A stretch of 64,000 bases of DNA, from the NCBI RefSeq assembly GCF_003574625.1, contig NZ_QNUJ01000013.1, positions 62,001-126,000 on the forward strand, given 5' to 3'. Positions within the stretch are counted from its first letter, which is position 1; each line of letters begins with the position of its first letter. The stretch is from Shinella zoogloeoides. Lineage in GTDB: Bacteria > Pseudomonadota > Alphaproteobacteria > Rhizobiales > Rhizobiaceae. The notes beneath the pieces are model-generated. The model was not told the origin of the DNA. It saw nothing but the letters and a program-made list of their open reading frames with translations, and made no database searches. The translations under genes and the position numbers were made by a program. Positions 27,135 to 37,441 of this stretch are shown here, in pieces.

Positions 27135-28324
27135 CAGCGGTCAACCTCGCCGAACACGATGTCGAGGGAACCCAGGATCGCCGAGACGTCGGCGAGCTGG
27201 TGGCCGCGACAGATGAAGTCCATGGCCTGCAGGTGGGCATAACCCGGGGCGCGGATCTTGCAGCGGTAGGGCTTGTTGGTGCCGTCGGCGACGACATAGA
27301 CGCCGAACTCGCCCTTCGGCGCTTCCACGGCCGCATACACTTCACCGGCCGGCACATGGTAGCCTTCCGTGTAGAGCTTGAAGTGGTGGATCAGCGCTTC
27401 CATCGAACGCTTCATCTGGCCGCGCTTCGGCGGAACCATCTTGCCGTCGATGGAGGAGACCGGGCCGACCTTGGCGTCGCCGAGCAGACGGTCGACGCAC
27501 TGGCGCATGATCTTGGCAGCTTCGCGCATTTCGATCATGCGGATGACGTAACGGTCGTAGCAGTCGCCGTTCTTGCCGATCGGGATGTCGAAGTCGAGGT
27601 CGGAATAGCATTCGTAGGGCTGCGAGCGACGCAGGTCCCACGCCGCGCCCGAACCGCGCACCATCACGCCCGAGAAGCCCCAGGCCCAGCAATCTTCCAG
27701 CTTTACGACGCCGATATCGACGTTACGCTGCTTGAAGATGCGGTTGCCGGTCAGCAGCTCGTCGATGTCGTCGACGGTCTTCAGGAACGGATCGATCCAC
27801 TTGCCGATGTCTTCCACCAGTTCGTGCGGCAGGTCCTGGTGGACGCCGCCCGGGCGGATATAGGCCGAGTGCATGCGCGCGCCGCAGGCACGCTCGTAGA
27901 ACACCATCAGCTTCTCGCGCTCCTCGAAGCCCCAGAGCGGCGGCGTCAGCGCGCCGACGTCCATGGCCTGGGTCGTCACGTTGAGGAGGTGCGAAAGGAT
28001 ACGGCCGATCTCGGAATAGAGCACGCGGATGAGCTGGCCGCGGATCGGAACCTCGGTGCCGGTCAGCTTCTCGACGGCGAGCGCGAAGGCATGCTCCTGG
28101 TTCATCGGCGCCACGTAGTCGAGGCGGTCGAAATAGGGCACGGCCTGAAGGTAGGTCTTCGTCTCGATCAGCTTCTCGGTGCCGCGATGCAGCAGGCCGA
28201 TATGCGGGTCGACGCGCTCGACGATTTCGCCGTCGAGCTCGAGGACAAGACGCAGAACCCCATGCGCCGCAGGGTGCTGCGGGCCGAAGTTGATGTTGAA
28301 GTTGCGAACGTTGTGCTCGTTCAT
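27134..28324 (-). CDS. nuoD: NADH-quinone oxidoreductase subunit D
   Basis: The 396-residue 49-kDa-type subunit forms the quinone site with NuoB and NuoH. It descends from the large subunit of NiFe hydrogenases. [19 protein letters not shown] (about 12-30) with the quinone-binding His, and GLLHRGTEK (about 43-51), are visible. NuoC and NuoD are separate genes here, unlike the fused E. coli form. It follows nuoC by 48 bp and overlaps the next small ORF by one base. Confidence 0.97.
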   Translation of the reverse strand: MNEHNVRNFNINFGPQHPAAHGVLRLVLELDGEIVERVDPHIGLLHRGTEKLIETKTYLQAVPYFDRLDYVAPMNQEHAFALAVEKLTGTEVPIRGQLIRVLYSEIGRILSHLLNVTTQAMDVGALTPPLWGFEEREKLMVFYERACGARMHSAYIRPGGVHQDLPHELVEDIGKWIDPFLKTVDDIDELLTGNRIFKQRNVDIGVVKLEDCWAWGFSGVMVRGSGAAWDLRRSQPYECYSDLDFDIPIGKNGDCYDRYVIRMIEMREAAKIMRQCVDRLLGDAKVGPVSSIDGKMVPPKRGQMKRSMEALIHHFKLYTEGYHVPAGEVYAAVEAPKGEFGVYVVADGTNKPYRCKIRAPGYAHLQAMDFICRGHQLADVSAILGSLDIVFGEVDR

Positions 28325-28372
28325 GCCGCTTGCTCCAGAGGCCGGCGCCCTAGCGGGTCGCCCGACCCAAAA

Positions 28373-28978
28373 TCAGTTCGTCTTCGCCTTCTCGTCGCCC
28401 GGCAGCACGTAATCCGTGCCTTCCCAGGGAGAGAGGAAGTCGAAGTTGCGGAATTCCTGCTTCAGTTCGACAGGCTCGTACACGACACGCTTGACCTCGT
28501 CGTCATAACGCACTTCCACGAAGCCGGTCGTCGGGAAGTCCTTGCGCAGCGGGTGCCCCTCGAAACCGTAGTCGGTGAGGATGCGGCGCAGGTCCGGATG
28601 GCCGGTGAAGAGGATGCCGTACATGTCGTAGGCTTCGCGCTCGAACCAGTCGGCGCCCGGATAGACCGGGCAGGCCGACGGAACCGGCTGGTCCTCGCCC
28701 GTCGCGACCTTGACGCGGATGCGCAGGTTCTGGCGCGGCGACAGAAGGTGATAGACCACGTCGAAGCGCTCGGCGCGGGCCGGCCAGTCCACGCCGCAGA
28801 TGTCGACGAGGTTGACGAAGCCGCACTGCACGTCGTCGCGCAGGAAGGTCAGAAGCTCGACGACGCGGGCGCCGTCCGTCTTCAGGGTGAGTTCGCCAAA
28901 GGCGATATCGGCGGAGGCGACGAGACCGCCGGCCGCTTCGCCGATATGGGAGGAAAGCTCCTGGAGGGCTTCGCTCAT
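28373..28978 (-). CDS. nuoC: NADH-quinone oxidoreductase subunit C
   Basis: The 201-residue 30-kDa-type peripheral subunit contains the family signature [20 protein letters not shown] (about 113-132) and the following [12 protein letters not shown]. It has no cofactor and supports the NuoD/NuoB interface. It is separate from NuoD, as normal for alphaproteobacteria and mitochondria-like enzymes. Spacing is 18 bp after nuoB. Confidence 0.97.
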   Translation of the reverse strand: MSEALQELSSHIGEAAGGLVASADIAFGELTLKTDGARVVELLTFLRDDVQCGFVNLVDICGVDWPARAERFDVVYHLLSPRQNLRIRVKVATGEDQPVPSACPVYPGADWFEREAYDMYGILFTGHPDLRRILTDYGFEGHPLRKDFPTTGFVEVRYDDEVKRVVYEPVELKQEFRNFDFLSPWEGTDYVLPGDEKAKTN

Positions 28979-28996
28979 CGTGTCAGTCCCCTGCCC

Positions 28997-29578
28997 TTAA
29001 CGTTCGATCGTACCGGTCCGGCGGATCTTCTTCTGCAGCAGGAGCACGCCGTAGAGGAGCGCTTCCGCCGTGGGAGGACAGCCTGGTACATAGATGTCGA
29101 CCGGCACCACGCGGTCACAGCCGCGCACCACCGAATAGGAATAGTGATAGTAGCCGCCGCCGTTCGCGCAGGAGCCCATCGAGATGACGTAGCGCGGCTC
29201 GGGCATCTGGTCGTAGACCTTGCGGAGCGCGGGGGCCATCTTGTTGGTCAGCGTGCCGGCGACGATCATGACGTCCGACTGGCGCGGCGAGGCGCGCGGC
29301 GCGAAGCCGAAGCGCTCGACGTCGTAGCGCGGCATCGAGAGCTGCATCATCTCGACGGCGCAGCACGCCAGGCCAAAGGTCATCCACATCAGCGAGCCGG
29401 TACGGGCCCAGGTGATGAGTTCATCCGTGGAGGTGACAAGAAAGCCCTTGTCGGCGAGCTCGTTGTTGATCTCGCCGAAGAAGGCATCGTTGCTGCCGAC
29501 GGGCTTTCCCGTGTTGGGATCGATGATCCCCTTGGGCTGCGGCGCGACGAGCGTGTTGTTCGTATGAGCTACTCCCAT
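28997..29578 (-). CDS. nuoB: NADH-quinone oxidoreductase subunit B
   Basis: The 193-residue PSST-type subunit holds cluster N2, the final electron donor to quinone. Tandem cysteines appear in [12 protein letters not shown] (about 71-82); the other ligands are in [17 protein letters not shown] (about 136) and [14 protein letters not shown] (about 167). ATG 29578 gives [11 protein letters not shown], the normal start; it lies inside the end of nuoA, a 10-bp overlap that couples translation. An earlier in-frame start would give six extra residues without support. Confidence 0.97.
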   Translation of the reverse strand: MGVAHTNNTLVAPQPKGIIDPNTGKPVGSNDAFFGEINNELADKGFLVTSTDELITWARTGSLMWMTFGLACCAVEMMQLSMPRYDVERFGFAPRASPRQSDVMIVAGTLTNKMAPALRKVYDQMPEPRYVISMGSCANGGGYYHYSYSVVRGCDRVVPVDIYVPGCPPTAEALLYGVLLLQKKIRRTGTIER

Positions 29579-29934
29579 TCGAGTGCTCCCTTCTTCCATT
29601 CATAGATGAAGCCGATGGTCAGGACACCGAGGAAGACCATCATGGACCAGAAGCCGAACCAGCCCATGTCGCCGAACGAAACGGCCCAGGGGAAGAGGAA
29701 GGCGACTTCCAGGTCGAAGATGATGAAGAGGATCGACACCAGATAGAAGCGGATATCGAATTTCATGCGCGCATCATCGAACGCATTGAAGCCGCACTCG
29801 TAAGCGGAGAGCTTTTCCGAATCGGGGGCCTTGTATGCGACGGCGAACGGCGCGACCAGCAAGGCAATGCCGATCACGAGTGCGATACCGATGAAGATGG
29901 CGATCGGGATATAGGAACCGAGAAGTTCAGTCAT
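29569..29934 (-). CDS. nuoA: NADH-quinone oxidoreductase subunit A
   Basis: The 121-residue subunit has three transmembrane helices (about 8-30, 64-85, 90-110). The conserved loop [21 protein letters not shown] (Cys near 47, with the flanking acidic residues) sits between helices 1 and 2 near the quinone chamber. It is the first gene of the operon, which runs about 16 kb to nuoN. ATG 29934 gives [15 protein letters not shown]. The operon promoter should lie in 29,935-30,110, but I cannot pick it out with confidence. Confidence 0.96.
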   Translation of the reverse strand: MTELLGSYIPIAIFIGIALVIGIALLVAPFAVAYKAPDSEKLSAYECGFNAFDDARMKFDIRFYLVSILFIIFDLEVAFLFPWAVSFGDMGWFGFWSMMVFLGVLTIGFIYEWKKGALEWE

Positions 29935-30210
29935 TGGCGTCCATCCTGCCTGCTCGTGGCGCCGGAGAGACGCCTGATGGTCGAAGACCTGCAAGCCGAT
30001 AAAGTATGTTGCAACGCCACGTCGTTAGCGCAGTGAGCGTCCCCGCGCAAGGCTTTGTCCGGCTTTCGCCGCAATCATTGTGTTCTTTTCCCTGTCGCTC
30101 CGAAGGCCGGGGACGGGCCTTTTTAAATCGTTACGATTCGATGAAAGGCGGAGCGCGGGACGTTTCGCCGCAGGCGCGGCGGAAAAGCCCGCCGCGGCCC
30201 CGCCCTTCCC

Positions 30211-31098
30211 TTAGTTCGCATTGAGATTGAGCATGGGGATCGAGCCGCCCGGCAGCATGGTGCGCGGCAGTTGTCCGTCCCATTTTTCCGCCTGCGTCAG
30301 CGAGACGAGGCCGGGATTGTCGCGCAGCGCATCGCCGCGCAGCTTGATGGCGCCGGCTTCCGCCTCCCCGCGCAGCTTGATCGCTTCCGCTTCGGCCTGC
30401 GCGGCCAGCCGCACGGCGTCGGCCTGGGCCTGCGCTTCGGCGCGGCGGGCGTCGGCCTGGGCCCGCGCCTGCGTCACGGTGATCTCCGCCTGCACCTTCT
30501 CGCGCTCGGCGTTCTGGCGCAGGCGCTGCACCTCGACCTCCGCCAGCATGCGCTGCTCGATGCTCGCCTCGTAGGCATCGGAGAAGTCGATGTTCTCGAT
30601 CTGCACGCTATCTATGATGACGGGGCCGGAAACGCCTTCCTGGATCGCCGTCGCGACCTCGGCATTGAGGCGCCCGCGCTCCTGGATGGCCGTCACCGCA
30701 TTGAAGCGGCCGAAGACCGTCTTCGTCTCCTCGAAGACCTTGCGCTCGATGAGGCGCGACATCAGCCCGTCCTCGCCGCCATAGGTCGCGTAGACGTCCT
30801 GCACGCGATCGGCCGGGATGCGGTAGTTCACGGAAAGCCGAATATCGGCCGGCTGCTGGTCGCGGCTATAGGCTTCCATCTTCTCGTAGACGACGGCCTT
30901 GGACTGAACGGAGATTCGCACGACCGAATCGATCAGCGGCAGCTTGAAGCCGAGGCCCGGCTCCGCGGTGCCGGCGACGGCGCCGTAGCGCAGGATGACC
31001 CCGCGCTCGCCCTGGTCGATGGTGTACCACGAACCGAACAGGATGCTGAGCGCCACGAGCGCGGCAAGGCCCGTCAAGGCCATGGTGACATTACGCAT
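30211..31098 (-). CDS. SPFH/prohibitin-family membrane protein (HflC-like)
   Basis: The 295-residue protein has one N-terminal transmembrane helix (about 5-25) and an SPFH/band-7 domain (about 25-190, with DQGERGVILRYG). A long coiled-coil tail (about 180-260) is rich in Ala, Glu, Gln and Arg and contains degenerate repeats around AEAEAIKLRGEAEAGAIKLR. Such proteins form ring or cage assemblies in the inner membrane that often modulate FtsH or membrane order. There is no HflK partner next to it, so it is a stand-alone prohibitin type. GAGAGGGGA precedes the ATG at 31098. Confidence 0.88.
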   Translation of the reverse strand: MRNVTMALTGLAALVALSILFGSWYTIDQGERGVILRYGAVAGTAEPGLGFKLPLIDSVVRISVQSKAVVYEKMEAYSRDQQPADIRLSVNYRIPADRVQDVYATYGGEDGLMSRLIERKVFEETKTVFGRFNAVTAIQERGRLNAEVATAIQEGVSGPVIIDSVQIENIDFSDAYEASIEQRMLAEVEVQRLRQNAEREKVQAEITVTQARAQADARRAEAQAQADAVRLAAQAEAEAIKLRGEAEAGAIKLRGDALRDNPGLVSLTQAEKWDGQLPRTMLPGGSIPMLNLNAN

Positions 31099-31241
31099 GC
31101 AAATCCCCTCTCTTCGCTCGGCAAGCTATACGAAGACGGGAAGGCGGCCAGAAACATTCGGCGCGACGGGAAGAATTTCCACGAAAATGTGCCTCATGCG
31201 ATGCATGAGGAAACGACGACAATGGCCTGAAAGGAAAGAAA

Positions 31242-31318
31242 TGGCGCGAGTGACGGGGCTCGAACCCGCGACCTCCGGCGTGACAGGCCGGCACTCTAAC
31301 CGACTGAGCTACACCCGC
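31242..31318 (-). tRNA. tRNA-Asp (GTC), copy 2
   Basis: The 77-nt cloverleaf reads GCGGGTG as the 5' acceptor strand, paired with CACTCGC, then discriminator G and an encoded CCA. The anticodon loop CTGTCAC gives GTC. TTCGAGC is the T loop. The sequence is identical to the copy at 31,366-31,442, which lies upstream on the same strand; the two are 47 bp apart and probably cotranscribed. Confidence 0.96.
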
Positions 31319-31365
31319 GCATCTTTGTGGCCTTGCGGCCCCGAACGATCGTCCGGTCCTTCGAG

Positions 31366-31442
31366 TGGCGCGAGTGACGGGGCTCGAACCCGCGACCTCC
31401 GGCGTGACAGGCCGGCACTCTAACCGACTGAGCTACACCCGC
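31366..31442 (-). tRNA. tRNA-Asp (GTC), copy 1
   Basis: Same 77-nt cloverleaf as the next gene, base for base, anticodon GTC, CCA encoded. A promoter-like TTGACA with a 17-bp spacer lies 67-95 bp upstream (31,509-31,537). Confidence 0.96.
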
Positions 31443-31508
31443 ATTCCTCGAAAGCGACCGGATGACGAAGCATCCGTCCCGAGCGGCCTGAGCCGTTCGA
31501 TGAGCGGC

Positions 31509-31537
31509 TAACTACGGGGTTCGGGTTTGGGTGTCAA
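31509..31537 (-). promoter_or_regulatory. Probable sigma-70 promoter of the tRNA-Asp pair
   Basis: On the minus strand TTGACA (31537-31532), a 17-bp spacer and TAGTTA (31514-31509). The -35 is perfect and the -10 is weak. The predicted start point near 31,502 is about 60 bases before the first tRNA. Confidence 0.45.
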
Positions 31538-31687
31538 GCAGGTTTCAAGACAAAAGAATGACGCGTCGCGAAATGTTTCCACACCCTTGCACATCTTCAT
31601 GGGGCCGTTCAAAAAAATGCAAAAAACTTTGCGATTGCCTCTTGCGGTTCGATCCGGTTCCGCATAGATCACAGCCACCAACGCGGC

Positions 31688-31763
31688 GGGCGATTAGCTC
31701 AGTTGGTAGAGCGCCTCGTTTACACCGAGGATGTCGGGAGTTCGAGTCTCTCATCGCCCACCA
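31688..31763 (+). tRNA. tRNA-Val (TAC)
   Basis: The 76-nt cloverleaf has acceptor strands GGGCGAT and ATCGCCC, an encoded CCA at 31,761-31,763 and anticodon loop TTTACAC giving TAC (valine). TTCGAGT is the T loop. It is divergent from the tRNA-Asp pair and followed by a terminator 26 bp downstream. Confidence 0.96.
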
Positions 31764-31788
31764 TTCTTCCTCCGGAATTCGCACGCAG

Positions 31789-31812
31789 GCCCCGTAAAAA
31801 CGGGGCTTTTTT
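31789..31812 (+). terminator. Intrinsic terminator after tRNA-Val
   Basis: GCCCCG (31789-31794), loop TAAAAA, CGGGGC (31801-31806), then six T residues to 31,812. The position fits termination of the tRNA-Val transcript. Confidence 0.85.
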
Positions 31813-31877
31813 CGTTCTGGCGTTGCCCTTCCCTGCCATAACCGGCCCGGCTATGCGGGCCGGTCCGGGGCGCCGCG

Positions 31878-32150
31878 TCAATGCGTTGTCGGCGGTTCTT
31901 CTTCCTCGTCGTCCTCCAGGAACGAATGGATGCCGTCCCTTGCGATCGTGGCCAGGAATTCGTCGAAGGCTTCGCGGTCGGTGGCGAAGGGCTCGTCCCA
32001 TTCGAAGAGGTCTTCGTTCTGGGTGACGACCTCCAGCTTCCAGTCGTTCTGGGTGCCGGCGGGGCGGGAGATGTCGACGAGCACGGTGACGCCGTCTTCC
32101 GTGAATTCTCCCGAAAGCTCGGAATGCTCCAGTTTGGGCTTCTTGGTCAT
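31878..32150 (-). CDS. Small acidic conserved-type hypothetical protein
   Basis: The 90-residue protein begins MTKKPKLEHSELSGEFTEDG and ends in an acidic run DDEEEEPPTTH. It has no signal peptide or membrane helix. The middle alternates charged and aromatic residues (NDWKLEVVTQNEDLFEWDEP), suggesting a small beta-rich soluble fold. AGGAT lies about 9-13 nt before the ATG. I do not recognise the family. It converges with tRNA-Val and is separated from hutC by about 190 bp. Confidence 0.72.
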   Translation of the reverse strand: MTKKPKLEHSELSGEFTEDGVTVLVDISRPAGTQNDWKLEVVTQNEDLFEWDEPFATDREAFDEFLATIARDGIHSFLEDDEEEEPPTTH

Positions 32151-32344
32151 GGCGGGCGATCCTGCGGGCGTCTAGCCGGATTCGGGATCCGGCAGGGTCG
32201 AAATGGTGAAATCAGAACGGCCAGCGTGATCTCGCGGCAGCGACGTGACGTCAATCGGTCGCCCGACCCCGATCTAAAACTATCGGCAGTCGCGTTCTGG
32301 AATCCCTTGTGACAGAGCGGAGGGTATCCGTCCACCCTCGGAGT

Positions 32345-33151
32345 TCAGACGACCTGCTTGGGATGCGTCGGGGCGAATTCGGCGACGAGTTCGTGCTTTT
32401 CGCCGGGATAGGTCAGACGCACATGGGTAATGTAAAGGCCACCGCTCCAGGTGCGGCGTTCCACGACGAGGCAGGGCGTGCCGGGCGCGATGGCCAGAAG
32501 TTCGGCGGCGCGGACATCGGCGCCGACGGCGCGGATGCGGTGCTCGGCGGCGCTCCAGGGGACGCGGCTGATCAGCCAGGCGCCGGGGGCGACATCCTCG
32601 AACGTCTCTCCGGAGGCCTCGGGCACGGCTTCGAGGTTGATGAGGCGATCTTCCAGGCAGAAGGGCTGCGCGCCGGCAAAGTGAAGCGCCGAGATATCCG
32701 TCAGCCGGGCAGAATCGGAAAGCTCCATCAGCCGGCGGTCGACGGCCTTGGCCGCGCGGTCGAGGCGCGTGCGGCGCTCGTAGCGATAGGGAAGCCCGAG
32801 CGATTCGACTTCAAGCCGGATATCGTGGATTTCGAGAACCGCGGACTGGGCGTGCGGATGGGTGACGTAGCTGCCCGATTTGCGGCGGCGCTCGATGAGG
32901 CCGCGCTTGACCAGCTCGGTGATTGCCTTGTTCACCGTCATGCGCGAGCATTGATACTGTTCGGTCAGCTCGTGCTCGAAGGGGATTCGGTGGCCCGGCG
33001 GCCATTCGCCCGACAGGATCTTGCCCTCGACATCATCGAGGATGCGCCGGTGCAGCGAAGGCTCCCTGGCCTCGACCTCTGTTCTGTCCCCGTCGATGGA
33101 AATGGTCGCCTCCGCTCCGGGCGTGGATTCGCCCGGTCTCAGGAAAGTCAT
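32345..33151 (-). CDS. hutC: Histidine utilisation repressor HutC
   Basis: The 268-residue GntR/HutC-family repressor senses urocanate and shuts off the hut genes. The winged helix-turn-helix spans about residues 28-95 (FEHELTEQYQCSRMTVNKAI, RRRKSGSYVTHPH) and the UTRA effector domain about 115-260. ATG 33151 (MTFLRPGESTPG) is chosen because the longer frame overlaps hutF. It lies 31 bp after hutF in the same direction, so the repressor is in its own regulon. The probable operator is the palindrome at 34,597-34,608. Confidence 0.93.
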   Translation of the reverse strand: MTFLRPGESTPGAEATISIDGDRTEVEAREPSLHRRILDDVEGKILSGEWPPGHRIPFEHELTEQYQCSRMTVNKAITELVKRGLIERRRKSGSYVTHPHAQSAVLEIHDIRLEVESLGLPYRYERRTRLDRAAKAVDRRLMELSDSARLTDISALHFAGAQPFCLEDRLINLEAVPEASGETFEDVAPGAWLISRVPWSAAEHRIRAVGADVRAAELLAIAPGTPCLVVERRTWSGGLYITHVRLTYPGEKHELVAEFAPTHPKQVV

Positions 33152-33182
33152 AGGAAAGGCCCGGTCGGCTTTCAATACGGCC

Positions 33183-34526
33183 TCAGGCCGTGGCGAGCGC
33201 CCGCATGGTCGCGGTGAAGCGCCGGCCGACCGCTTCGCGGGCGACGTGCCGGCCACCCTCGACCTGTTTGCGGCCATTCACCCAGACGCAATCGACTTCG
33301 GCACCGTTCGCGAAGATCCAGCCGTCGAGCAGGCCGTCGCCGGCAAGTTCGAGGCCGTGGCGGGCCTTGATACTGACGAAATCGGCTGCCCTGCCTGCGG
33401 CAAGACCGGCTTCCGCACCCAGCGCTGCCGCGCCGCCGACGAGCGCGCCGTCGAACAGCGCACGGCCCGTCGAGCCGCCCGGCTCCGCCAGGACATTGCG
33501 GGCGCGATGATAGAGGCGCTGGGAATATTCGAGCTGGCGCAGTTCGTCCGGCAGGCCGATCAGCACGTTCGAATCGGAACCGACGCCGTAGCGGCCGCCA
33601 GCGGCGAGGAAATCGGGCGCCGGGAAGGTGCCGTCGCCGAGATTGGCTTCCGTTACCGGGCAGAGGCCGGCAATGGCGCCGGCTTTCGCCATGCCCAGCG
33701 TTTCGGCATCCGTCATGTGGGTGGCGTGGATGAAGCACCAGCGGCCGTCGACCTTCTGGTTCTCCAGCAGCCATTCCACCGGGCGGCGGCCGGACCAGGC
33801 GATGCTGTCCTCCACTTCCTTCACCTGTTCGGCGATGTGGATATGGATCGGCTTGTCGCCGGCCATGGTGACGACGGCGCTCAGCTCATCAGGCGTGACG
33901 GCGCGCAGACTGTGCGGGGCGACACCCGTGACACCATCCGGCAACGAACCCGTGAGGGCGCGGCAGCGCTCCAGAAGGGCCGCATAGGAATCGCGGTCGT
34001 TGATGAAACGGCGCTGCCCCTCGCCCGGCGCGGTGCCGCCGAAACCGGCATGGGCATAGAAGACGGGAAGCAGCGTGAGGGCGATGCCGGTCTCGGACGC
34101 GGCCGAGGCGATCCGCGTGGCCATTTCGGCGATGTCGCCATAATGCCCGCCGTCCTTGTCGTGGTGCAGGTAATGGAACTCGCCGACGCGGGTGAAGCCG
34201 GCTTCCAGCATTTCCACATAGAGCTGCGCGGCAACCGCCTCGACATCGTCAGGCGTCATGGAGAGCGCAAAGCGGTACATGACATTGCGCCAGCTCCAGA
34301 AGCTGTCGCTGCCGGGGCCGCGCGTTTCGGCAAGGCCCGCCATGCCGCGCTGGAAGGCGTGGCTGTGCAGGTTCGGCATGCCGGCGACGAGGGTGTCGTG
34401 GCGTTCGTCGCCCGGCGCGGCCGCCCTGCTCTCGATTCCCGTGATCCGCCCGCCCTCGACGCTGATGCGGACATTGTTCGCCCAGCCGCTTGCGAGCAGC
34501 GCCTGCCTTGCATGAATGACGGCCAT
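33183..34526 (-). CDS. hutF: Formimidoylglutamate deiminase HutF
   Basis: The 447-residue amidohydrolase-superfamily enzyme converts N-formimino-L-glutamate to N-formyl-L-glutamate plus ammonia. The metal motif HSHAFQRGM (about 54-62), the HIHIAEQ piece (His ligands, about 228-234) and [16 protein letters not shown] near 310-325 (Asp ligand) match HutF. Together with HutG it makes the five-step histidine pathway. It is divergent from hutI and shares its promoter region and the HutC palindrome. Confidence 0.94.
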   Translation of the reverse strand: MAVIHARQALLASGWANNVRISVEGGRITGIESRAAAPGDERHDTLVAGMPNLHSHAFQRGMAGLAETRGPGSDSFWSWRNVMYRFALSMTPDDVEAVAAQLYVEMLEAGFTRVGEFHYLHHDKDGGHYGDIAEMATRIASAASETGIALTLLPVFYAHAGFGGTAPGEGQRRFINDRDSYAALLERCRALTGSLPDGVTGVAPHSLRAVTPDELSAVVTMAGDKPIHIHIAEQVKEVEDSIAWSGRRPVEWLLENQKVDGRWCFIHATHMTDAETLGMAKAGAIAGLCPVTEANLGDGTFPAPDFLAAGGRYGVGSDSNVLIGLPDELRQLEYSQRLYHRARNVLAEPGGSTGRALFDGALVGGAAALGAEAGLAAGRAADFVSIKARHGLELAGDGLLDGWIFANGAEVDCVWVNGRKQVEGGRHVAREAVGRRFTATMRALATA

Positions 34527-34596
34527 GGCCGGTCTCCTCTCCCGATGTGCACCCCTGACGCCGATCCGAAAAATGGCTCTTGCGTCCGATGTGATT

Positions 34597-34608
34597 ATGT
34601 ATATACAT
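34597..34608. promoter_or_regulatory. HutC operator in the hutF-hutI promoter region
   Basis: ATGTATATACAT is a perfect 12-bp palindrome, containing the TGTATATACA core expected for HutC. It lies 31 bp upstream of hutI and 71 bp upstream of hutF. TTGCGT (34,580-34,585) spaced 16-17 bp from TATACA suggests that it overlaps the -10 region of the rightward promoter. Occupancy would repress both hut arms until urocanate accumulates. Confidence 0.75.
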
Positions 34609-34638
34609 TATCTCCATCACAGGGAAGAGGCAATCACG

Positions 34639-35862
34639 ATGACGGCAACGGAAAACGACATCGCCCGCGTCTGGCGCAATGCCCGGCTTGCGACGCTCAA
34701 CGAAAGCCTGCCCGGCCTCGGCATCGTGGAAAACGGCGCGATCGCCGTCGTCGACGGGCGCATCGCCTTTGCGGGTCCGGAAGCAGAGCTTCCCGCCATG
34801 TTCGCCAAGGCGGAGAGCATCGATTGTGAAGGCCGCTGGATCACGCCCGGCCTCATCGACTGCCATACCCATCTCGTGCATGCCGGCGACCGCGCCCATG
34901 AATTCGAGCTTCGCCTTGCCGGCGCCTCCTATGAGGAGATCGCGCGGGCCGGCGGCGGCATCGTCTCCTCGGTGAAGGCGCTGCGCGCGGCAAGCGAGGA
35001 CGATCTGGTGCGGGAAACCCTGCCCCGCCTCGATGCGCTGATCGCCGAAGGCGTGACGACGGTCGAAATGAAGTCCGGCTATGGCCTCGACACGGAAAAC
35101 GAACTGAAGTCGCTGCGTGCGGCCCGCCGCATCGCCGACGAGCGCGACGTCACCGTGCGCACCACCTTCCTCGGCGCCCATGCGTTGCCGCCGGAAATGA
35201 ACGGCGACAAGACGGCCTATATAAAGAAGGTCGTCACCGAGATGCTGCCGGCCGTCGCGGCCGAGGGGCTTGCCGATGCGGTGGACGGCTTCTGCGAGGG
35301 CATCGCTTTTTCGACCGCCGAGATGACCGAGGTCTTCGAGGCCGCGAAGGCGCATGGCCTGCCGGTCAAGCTCCATGCCGACCAGCTTTCCAATCTGCAC
35401 GGCGCCGAACTTGCCGCCCGCTACGGCGCGCTTTCGGCCGATCACCTCGAATATACCGACGATGCGGGCGCAGCCGCGATGGCGAAAGCCGGCACCGTCG
35501 CCGTCATCCTGCCCGGCGCCTTCTACTTCATTCGTGAAACCAAGAAGCCGCCGGTTGATCTCTTCCGCAAGCACGGCGTGAAAATGGCGGTCGCAACCGA
35601 CGCCAATCCCGGCACGTCGCCGCTCACCTCCCTCCTCCTCACCATGAACATGGCCGCAACCCTCTTCGGCATGACCGTCGAGGAATGCATCGCCGGCACG
35701 ACACGCGAAGCCGCTCGCGCGCTTGGGCTGGTCGACGAGGTGGGGACGCTGGAGGCCGGAAAATGGGCCGATTTCGTTCTCTGGAACATCGGCCGGCCGG
35801 CGGAACTGGTCTACCGCATGGGCTTCAACCCCATGCATGCCCGTATCCGCAGCGGACACTGA
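34639..35862 (+). CDS. hutI: Imidazolonepropionase HutI
   Basis: The 407-residue amidohydrolase opens the imidazolone ring of 4-imidazolone-5-propionate to give N-formimino-L-glutamate. The metal motif [12 protein letters not shown] (about 74-85), [12 protein letters not shown] (about 140-151), KLHADQLSN (about 244-252) and [10 protein letters not shown] (about 318-327) match HutI. The frame is open upstream, but ATG 34639 is preceded by GGAAGAGG and gives a normal start. It is the first gene of hutI-H-G-U-D. Confidence 0.95.
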   Translation: MTATENDIARVWRNARLATLNESLPGLGIVENGAIAVVDGRIAFAGPEAELPAMFAKAESIDCEGRWITPGLIDCHTHLVHAGDRAHEFELRLAGASYEEIARAGGGIVSSVKALRAASEDDLVRETLPRLDALIAEGVTTVEMKSGYGLDTENELKSLRAARRIADERDVTVRTTFLGAHALPPEMNGDKTAYIKKVVTEMLPAVAAEGLADAVDGFCEGIAFSTAEMTEVFEAAKAHGLPVKLHADQLSNLHGAELAARYGALSADHLEYTDDAGAAAMAKAGTVAVILPGAFYFIRETKKPPVDLFRKHGVKMAVATDANPGTSPLTSLLLTMNMAATLFGMTVEECIAGTTREAARALGLVDEVGTLEAGKWADFVLWNIGRPAELVYRMGFNPMHARIRSGH

Positions 35863-35904
35863 TCACATCATACGCAGCCTGTGCGCTGCATCGGGAAATG
35901 AAAC

Positions 35905-37440
35905 ATGACGATCACGCTTCATCCGGGCTCCGTGCCCCTGAAAACCCTCGAAACCATCTACTGGACCGGCGAAGCCGCCAAGCTTGACGCGTCCTTCGAT
36001 GCCGGCATCCAGAAGGCCGCCGCGCGCATCGCGGAAATCGCCGCCGGCGACGAGCCGGTCTACGGCATCAATACCGGCTTCGGCAAACTCGCCTCCATCA
36101 AGATCGCACCGGCCGATGTCGCGACGCTCCAGCGCAACCTGATCCTGTCGCACTGCTGCGGCGTGGGCAAACCGCTTGCGGAAAACATCGTGCGCCTCAT
36201 CATGGCGCTGAAGCTGATCTCGCTCGGCCGCGGTGCGTCCGGCGTGCGTATCGAGATCGTCCGCCTGCTCGAAGCCATGCAGGCCAAGGGCGTCATCCCG
36301 GTCATTCCGGAACAGGGCTCCGTCGGCGCTTCGGGCGACCTCGCTCCCCTCGCCCACATGACCGCCGTCATGATCGGCGAAGGCGAAGCCATCTATGCCG
36401 GCGACCGTATGCCGGGTGGCAAGGCCCTCGAAAAGGCCGGCCTGAAGCCGGTCGTTCTGGCCGCCAAGGAAGGTCTCGCACTGATCAACGGCACACAGGT
36501 CTCCACCGGCCTTGCGCTTGCCGGCCTCTTCCGCGCCCACCGCGCAGCGCAGGCCGCGCTCGTCACCGGCGCGCTCTCCACCGACGCTGCGATGGGTTCC
36601 TCCGCGCCGTTCCATCCCGACATCCACACGCTGCGCGGCCACAAGGGCCAGATCGATGCGGCCGCCTCGCTTCGTGCACTGCTGGCCGGCTCCGTCATCC
36701 GCGACAGCCACATCACCGGCGACGAGCGCGTGCAGGATCCCTATTGCATCCGCTGCCAGCCGCAGGTCGATGGCGCATGCCTCGATCTCCTGCGCTCGGC
36801 CGCCCATACGCTCGAAATCGAAGCCAATGCCGTGACCGACAACCCGCTCGTCCTGTCGGATAACAGCGTCGTTTCCGGCGGCAACTTCCATGCGGAGCCC
36901 GTGGCCTTCGCCGCCGACCAGATCGCGATCGCGACCTGCGAGATCGGCGCTATCGCCCAGCGCCGCATCGCGCTGCTGGTCGATCCGGCCCTCTCCTTCG
37001 GCCTGCCGGCCTTCCTCGCCAAGAAGCCGGGCCTCAATTCGGGCCTCATGATCGCGGAAGTCACCTCGGCCGCGCTGATGAGCGAGAACAAGCAGATGTC
37101 GCATCCGGCCTCGGTCGACTCCACCCCGACCTCCGCCAACCAGGAAGACCATGTCTCCATGGCCTGCCACGGTGCCCGCCGCCTGCTGCGCATGACGGAA
37201 AACCTCTCCGCCATCATCGGCATCGAGGCGCTGACGGCTGCCCAGGGCATCGAGTTCCGCGCACCGCTCACCACAAGCCCGGAGCTGCAGAAGGTCGTCG
37301 CCGCACTGCGCACCGTCGTGCCGACGCTGGAGGAAGACCGCTACATGGCCCCGGACCTCGCCGCCGCCGGCACGTTCGTCTCCTCGGGCGCGCTCGCCGC
37401 TTCCGTCACCAAGGGTATCCTGCCGGTTCTGGAGGCCTGA
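35905..37440 (+). CDS. hutH: Histidine ammonia-lyase HutH
   Basis: The 511-residue enzyme eliminates ammonia from L-histidine to give trans-urocanate. The Ala142-Ser143-Gly144 triad in [15 protein letters not shown] forms the MIO electrophile, at the same position as in the Pseudomonas enzyme. [11 protein letters not shown] (about 53-63) supplies the active-site tyrosine. It follows hutI by 42 bp and precedes hutG by 1 bp. The protein is the first step of the pathway and the source of the inducer urocanate. Confidence 0.97.
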   Translation: MTITLHPGSVPLKTLETIYWTGEAAKLDASFDAGIQKAAARIAEIAAGDEPVYGINTGFGKLASIKIAPADVATLQRNLILSHCCGVGKPLAENIVRLIMALKLISLGRGASGVRIEIVRLLEAMQAKGVIPVIPEQGSVGASGDLAPLAHMTAVMIGEGEAIYAGDRMPGGKALEKAGLKPVVLAAKEGLALINGTQVSTGLALAGLFRAHRAAQAALVTGALSTDAAMGSSAPFHPDIHTLRGHKGQIDAAASLRALLAGSVIRDSHITGDERVQDPYCIRCQPQVDGACLDLLRSAAHTLEIEANAVTDNPLVLSDNSVVSGGNFHAEPVAFAADQIAIATCEIGAIAQRRIALLVDPALSFGLPAFLAKKPGLNSGLMIAEVTSAALMSENKQMSHPASVDSTPTSANQEDHVSMACHGARRLLRMTENLSAIIGIEALTAAQGIEFRAPLTTSPELQKVVAALRTVVPTLEEDRYMAPDLAAAGTFVSSGALAASVTKGILPVLEA

Positions 37441-37441
37441 C

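Noticed and set aside
30103-30124. AAGGCC-GGCCTT hairpin with T tract, possible plus-strand terminator
   Set aside because: The stem is only 6 bp with a 7-nt loop and there is no plus-strand gene or promoter to go with it.
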